In this document: one piece after another, positions 61,581 through 64,000 of the stretch
How positions within the stretch are numbered: the stretch's first letter is position 1
How the letters are laid out: each line of letters begins with the position of its first letter
NCBI GenBank assembly: GCA_963707515.1
Contig: CAVPQI010000001.1
Span: 1,612,001 to 1,676,000 of the forward strand
Source: Sva-07 sp963707515
Lineage (GTDB): Bacteria; Actinomycetota; Acidimicrobiia; Acidimicrobiales; Ilumatobacteraceae
Length of the DNA: 64,000 nt
Direction: 5' to 3'
Program-made: the position numbers and the translations under genes
The notes under the pieces: model-generated
Database searches by the model: none
Told to the model about the DNA's origin: nothing
Seen by the model: only the letters and a program-made list of their open reading frames with translations

Positions 61581-62458
61581 ACGGTCTCCGGGTGTCGTTC
61601 GTACCGATCTCGGTCGGATTCGTCCCGGTTTCCGGGCAGATTCTGACCGAGATCGCTGTTGCGGCGGCGGCGACGGACGGCCGCCACGGCTCGGCGGCCC
61701 CAGGTGTCGAGTTGCAGCGAGACCCACAGCAAGCCGAGGGCGACGATGCCGTCGAGCCACCAGTGGTGGCCGGTGGCGGCGACGACGAACATCGTGATCA
61801 CGAGGTGGACCATGCCGATCCAGCGCCACCGGCTGGTGCTCGCGGCGAGCGCCCCGAAGGCCACCACCGCTGCCCAGGCGACGTGCAGCGACGGCATCGC
61901 GGCGAACTGCGACGAGACGCCGGTGCCGGTCTCGCCGTACACGTCCCAGCCGTACATCGCCGACAGGTCGACGTACCCGAGGTCGGTGAGGAAGCGCGGC
62001 GGGGCAACCTTGACGAAGCGGATGAACAGGCAGAAGGCGGTCAGGATGGCGAGCGCGTTGCGCCAGTGCGGATAGACGTCGCGATGGCGGACGTAGAGCC
62101 ACACGAGGAACACGAGCAGCGCCGGCACGTGGAGCCCGGCGTAGTACCAGGCCGAGAAGCGGGCCAGCCACTCGTGGTCGAGGGCGACGTGCTGCAGTGA
62201 CAGCTCCGACGGCAGCCGCAGCCACTCCTGCAGCCGGGCGATGTCGTACCCGCGCTCGACGGCACCCTGTGCCCGGGTCAGCGGGAGGTTCTTGGCCATC
62301 CGCCAGATCGAGTACAGCGCCGCGACGAAGGCGAACTCCATCGCCGCCGGGCCGACGATGTCACCGAGGCGTGTGGGTCGCGCCCGCCGCAGCGCCAGCG
62401 CGACGAGACCGGCGACGACCGCGGCGACGAGCGCCTGGCTCCACGTCGGCCACCGCAC
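61577..62458 (-). CDS. PAP2-like integral membrane phosphatase/inositolphosphotransferase
   Basis: 293 residues, six or more helices. The PAP2-like motif is MPSLHVAWAAVVAFGALAAS with TGHHWWLDGIVALGLLWVSL, the conserved Ser-His and His-x2-x-Asp that act in phosphoryl transfer; the broader region resembles AUR1/inositol-phosphoceramide synthase and phosphatidylinositol phosphate enzymes. Ends in an Arg-rich cytosolic tail (RAVAAVRRRRRNSDLGQN). Exact lipid substrate unknown. First of the operon with ybaK and nhaA. Confidence 0.85.
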   Translation of the reverse strand: MRWPTWSQALVAAVVAGLVALALRRARPTRLGDIVGPAAMEFAFVAALYSIWRMAKNLPLTRAQGAVERGYDIARLQEWLRLPSELSLQHVALDHEWLARFSAWYYAGLHVPALLVFLVWLYVRHRDVYPHWRNALAILTAFCLFIRFVKVAPPRFLTDLGYVDLSAMYGWDVYGETGTGVSSQFAAMPSLHVAWAAVVAFGALAASTSRWRWIGMVHLVITMFVVAATGHHWWLDGIVALGLLWVSLQLDTWGRRAVAAVRRRRRNSDLGQNLPGNRDESDRDRYERHPETV

Positions 62459-62590
62459 GGACGCTCAGCCTCCGACCTCACGCATCGCGGCGACGACGAC
62501 CGGTGCGGGCGCCCAGGCGGCGATCAGCTCCTGCGTGGTCGGCGTGCACGGTGCTCGATGGATCAGGGCCACGAGCGATCGAGCGTACTG

Positions 62591-62641
62591 CCACCCGCCC
62601 GTGTGCCGGGCCGCGGATCGGCCGGCGTCAGGGGCGGGTGG
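62591..62641 (-). terminator. Long hairpin after nuoN2
   Basis: Ten-bp perfect arms CCACCCGCCC (62591-62600) and GGGCGGGTGG (62632-62641) enclose an inner G/C-rich stem. It starts two bases beyond the nuoN2 stop, so it most likely ends that transcript. The remaining stretch to the PAP2-like gene (62459-62590) shows no convincing gene. Confidence 0.65.
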
Positions 62642-62643
62642 GG

Positions 62644-64000
62644 TCAACGGGCGTATGCGGTGACGGTGTCGGCGGCGTCGATCAGCCAGTCCGGGAACAC
62701 GCCGACGAACAGTGTGAACGCCGCGGCGGCGGTGATCGCCAGGCCGAGGGTGAACGGGACCGGCAGCTTGGCGGCGTCGTCGTCGACTGCCGTGGTGTCG
62801 TCGCCGACCCACATCGTGACCATGATCCGCAGGTACAGGTAGGCGGCGATGACCGACGCCAGCATGGCGATCAGCGCGATGGCGTAGCTCTCGACATCGA
62901 CGGCGGCGGAGATCACGCCGAACTTGGCGATGAAACCGCCGGTCAGCGGCACGCCGGCCTGGGCGAGCAGGAACACGGTGAACCCCAGTGCCAGCAGCGG
63001 CCGGCGACGGGCGAGGCCCTTGAAGGCGTCGAGGCTGGCGTCGCCGCCGCTCGCTGCGGGCGACGACCGTGACGACGGCGAACGACCCGATGACCAGGAC
63101 CGAGTAGAGGATCAGGTACAGCACGACCGACGGCATGCCGGGGCCGGCGTCGGCCTCGCCCGCCTGGTGTGCTGGCGGCCTCGACGCCGACGAGGATGAA
63201 CCCGGCGTGGCTGATCGAGGAGTAGGCCAGCATCCGCTTGACGTTGGTCTGCACGACCGCGAGCACCGAACCGACGAGCAGCGACAGCAACGACAGCACC
63301 CAGATCACCGGGCGCCAGTCGTCGCGGAAGAACGGCAGGGCGATCACGAGCACGCGCAGCATCGCGGCGAATGCCGCCGCCTTGCCGACCGACGCCATGA
63401 ACGCCGTGACCGGCGACGGTGCACCCTGGTAGACGTCGGGCGTCCACACGTGGAACGGCACGGCGGCGACCTTGAAGCCGAGGCCGACGATCAACAAGGC
63501 GATGCCGGCGAGGGCCAACGCCTCGTTGTCGAACGGTGCCACCGACGTCTGCATCGCGGCGACCATCTCGGTGATGTTCGTCGATCCGGTGGCGCCGTAG
63601 ACGAGGGCGATGCCATAGAGGAAGAACGCCGAAGCGAAACCGCCGAGCACGAAGTACTTGATGCCGGACTCCGCACTCTCCCGGCTGCGCCGGTTGCTCG
63701 CCGCCAGCACGTACAGCGCCAGCGACAGCGTCTCGAGGCCGAGGAACAGCACGATCAGGTCGTTGGCCGACGCCATCACGACGCCGCCGGCGGCGGCGAC
63801 GAGGTAGAGGGCGTAGATCTCCGGGCCCTCGTTGGGCGTCGAGCGGAGGTAGTCCTCCGACACCAGCGACACGAGCGCCACGCCGACGCAGATCGTGATC
63901 GTCATGAACATCGACAGCGTGTCGAAGGCCAACGCGCCGCCGACGAGCGTGGTCGGCCCGTCGTCGGTGATGTTGTCCCATTGGATCATCGCCAGGACGA
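62644..64000 (-). CDS. nuoN: Second NADH-quinone oxidoreductase subunit N (partial, two frameshifts)
   Basis: A second NuoN, related to but clearly different from the one at 19721-21241. The 5' end lies outside the window. Frame 1 (to about 63162) has FLGLETLSLALYVLAASNRR, KVAAVPFHVWTPDVYQGAPS and the YSSISHAGFILVGVEAAS helix. Frame 2 follows with MPSVVLYLILYSVLVIGSFA, and frame 3 (from about 63050) with GFTVFLLAQAGVPLTGGFIA to the stop at 62644. Extra bases in G/C runs near 63160 and 63050 explain both shifts. It may end a second nuo operon to the right, which could supply the EFG subunits missing from the first (inference). Confidence 0.85.

Noticed and set aside
62459..62590. A small gene reading leftward between the PAP2-like gene and nuoN2
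   Set aside because: The open stretch has no Shine-Dalgarno and no recognisable protein; it lies downstream of the nuoN2 hairpin.

Overview
The window is 64 kb of very GC-rich DNA (roughly two thirds G+C by eye) with short intergenic gaps, many GTG starts and ATGA/GTGA stop-start overlaps. RpoB/RpoC type, a DUF222-HNH protein, an acyl-ACP desaturase and the gene order suggest a high-GC actinobacterium, most plausibly of the Acidimicrobiia (Ilumatobacter-like). That placement is inference; nothing here proves the genus. No rRNA, CRISPR array, prophage or insertion sequence was seen.

Region 1 (1-12.1 kb, minus strand) is the transcription/translation cluster, read leftward: tRNA-Thr, tRNA-Met, tuf, rpmG, tRNA-Trp, secE, nusG, rplK, rplA, (L10-type leader) rplJ, rplL, (hairpins and two sigma-70-like promoters) rpoB and the first two thirds of rpoC. 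Region 2 (12.2-19.7 kb) holds a PAT-type acetyltransferase, tRNA-Tyr, yajQ, a large Ala/Pro/Thr-rich membrane protein, acs, a DinB-ankyrin protein and a MidA/NDUFAF7-type methyltransferase. Region 3 (19.7-30.8 kb) is an 11-gene complex I operon, nuoABCDHIJKLMN, without the NADH-module genes nuoEFG; aqpZ lies just upstream of it. Region 4 (31.7-38 kb) has a striking triple hairpin repeat, metH, an ArsR-methyltransferase fusion and udp. Region 5 (38-45 kb) has a lipoprotein, an MFS protein, a small agmatine-to-putrescine operon (rpiR-aguB-aguA), a divergent clavaminate-synthase-like oxygenase and a methyltransferase. Region 6 (45-50 kb) groups kup, an MscS channel, a RimB-like protease and a RimK ligase carrying a TrkA_C/RCK_C domain. 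Region 7 (50-64 kb) has threonine deaminase, a lipid set (desaturase, thpR, fadD, StrB-like kinase), secreted and metabolic singletons, nhaA, ybaK, a PAP2-like protein and a second, partial nuoN.

An overriding feature is a series of single-base indels that break otherwise well conserved genes: nusG, yajQ, metH, the oxygenase, the methyltransferase, kup (two compensating) and nuoN2 (two). Repairing one base at each site restores a full-length protein of the family's normal size. Sequence or assembly error is therefore more likely than genuine pseudogenes, and the affected entries are annotated across the full repaired span.

The observations most worth a second look are the three identical 15-bp-stem hairpins downstream of metH, the His-rich insertions in NuoL and NuoM, the 89-bp tandem duplication at the nuoH/nuoI junction, the RimK-RCK_C fusion beside potassium and osmotic channels, the ArsR-methyltransferase/metH unit with its operator-like palindrome, and the aberrant codon usage of tuf.
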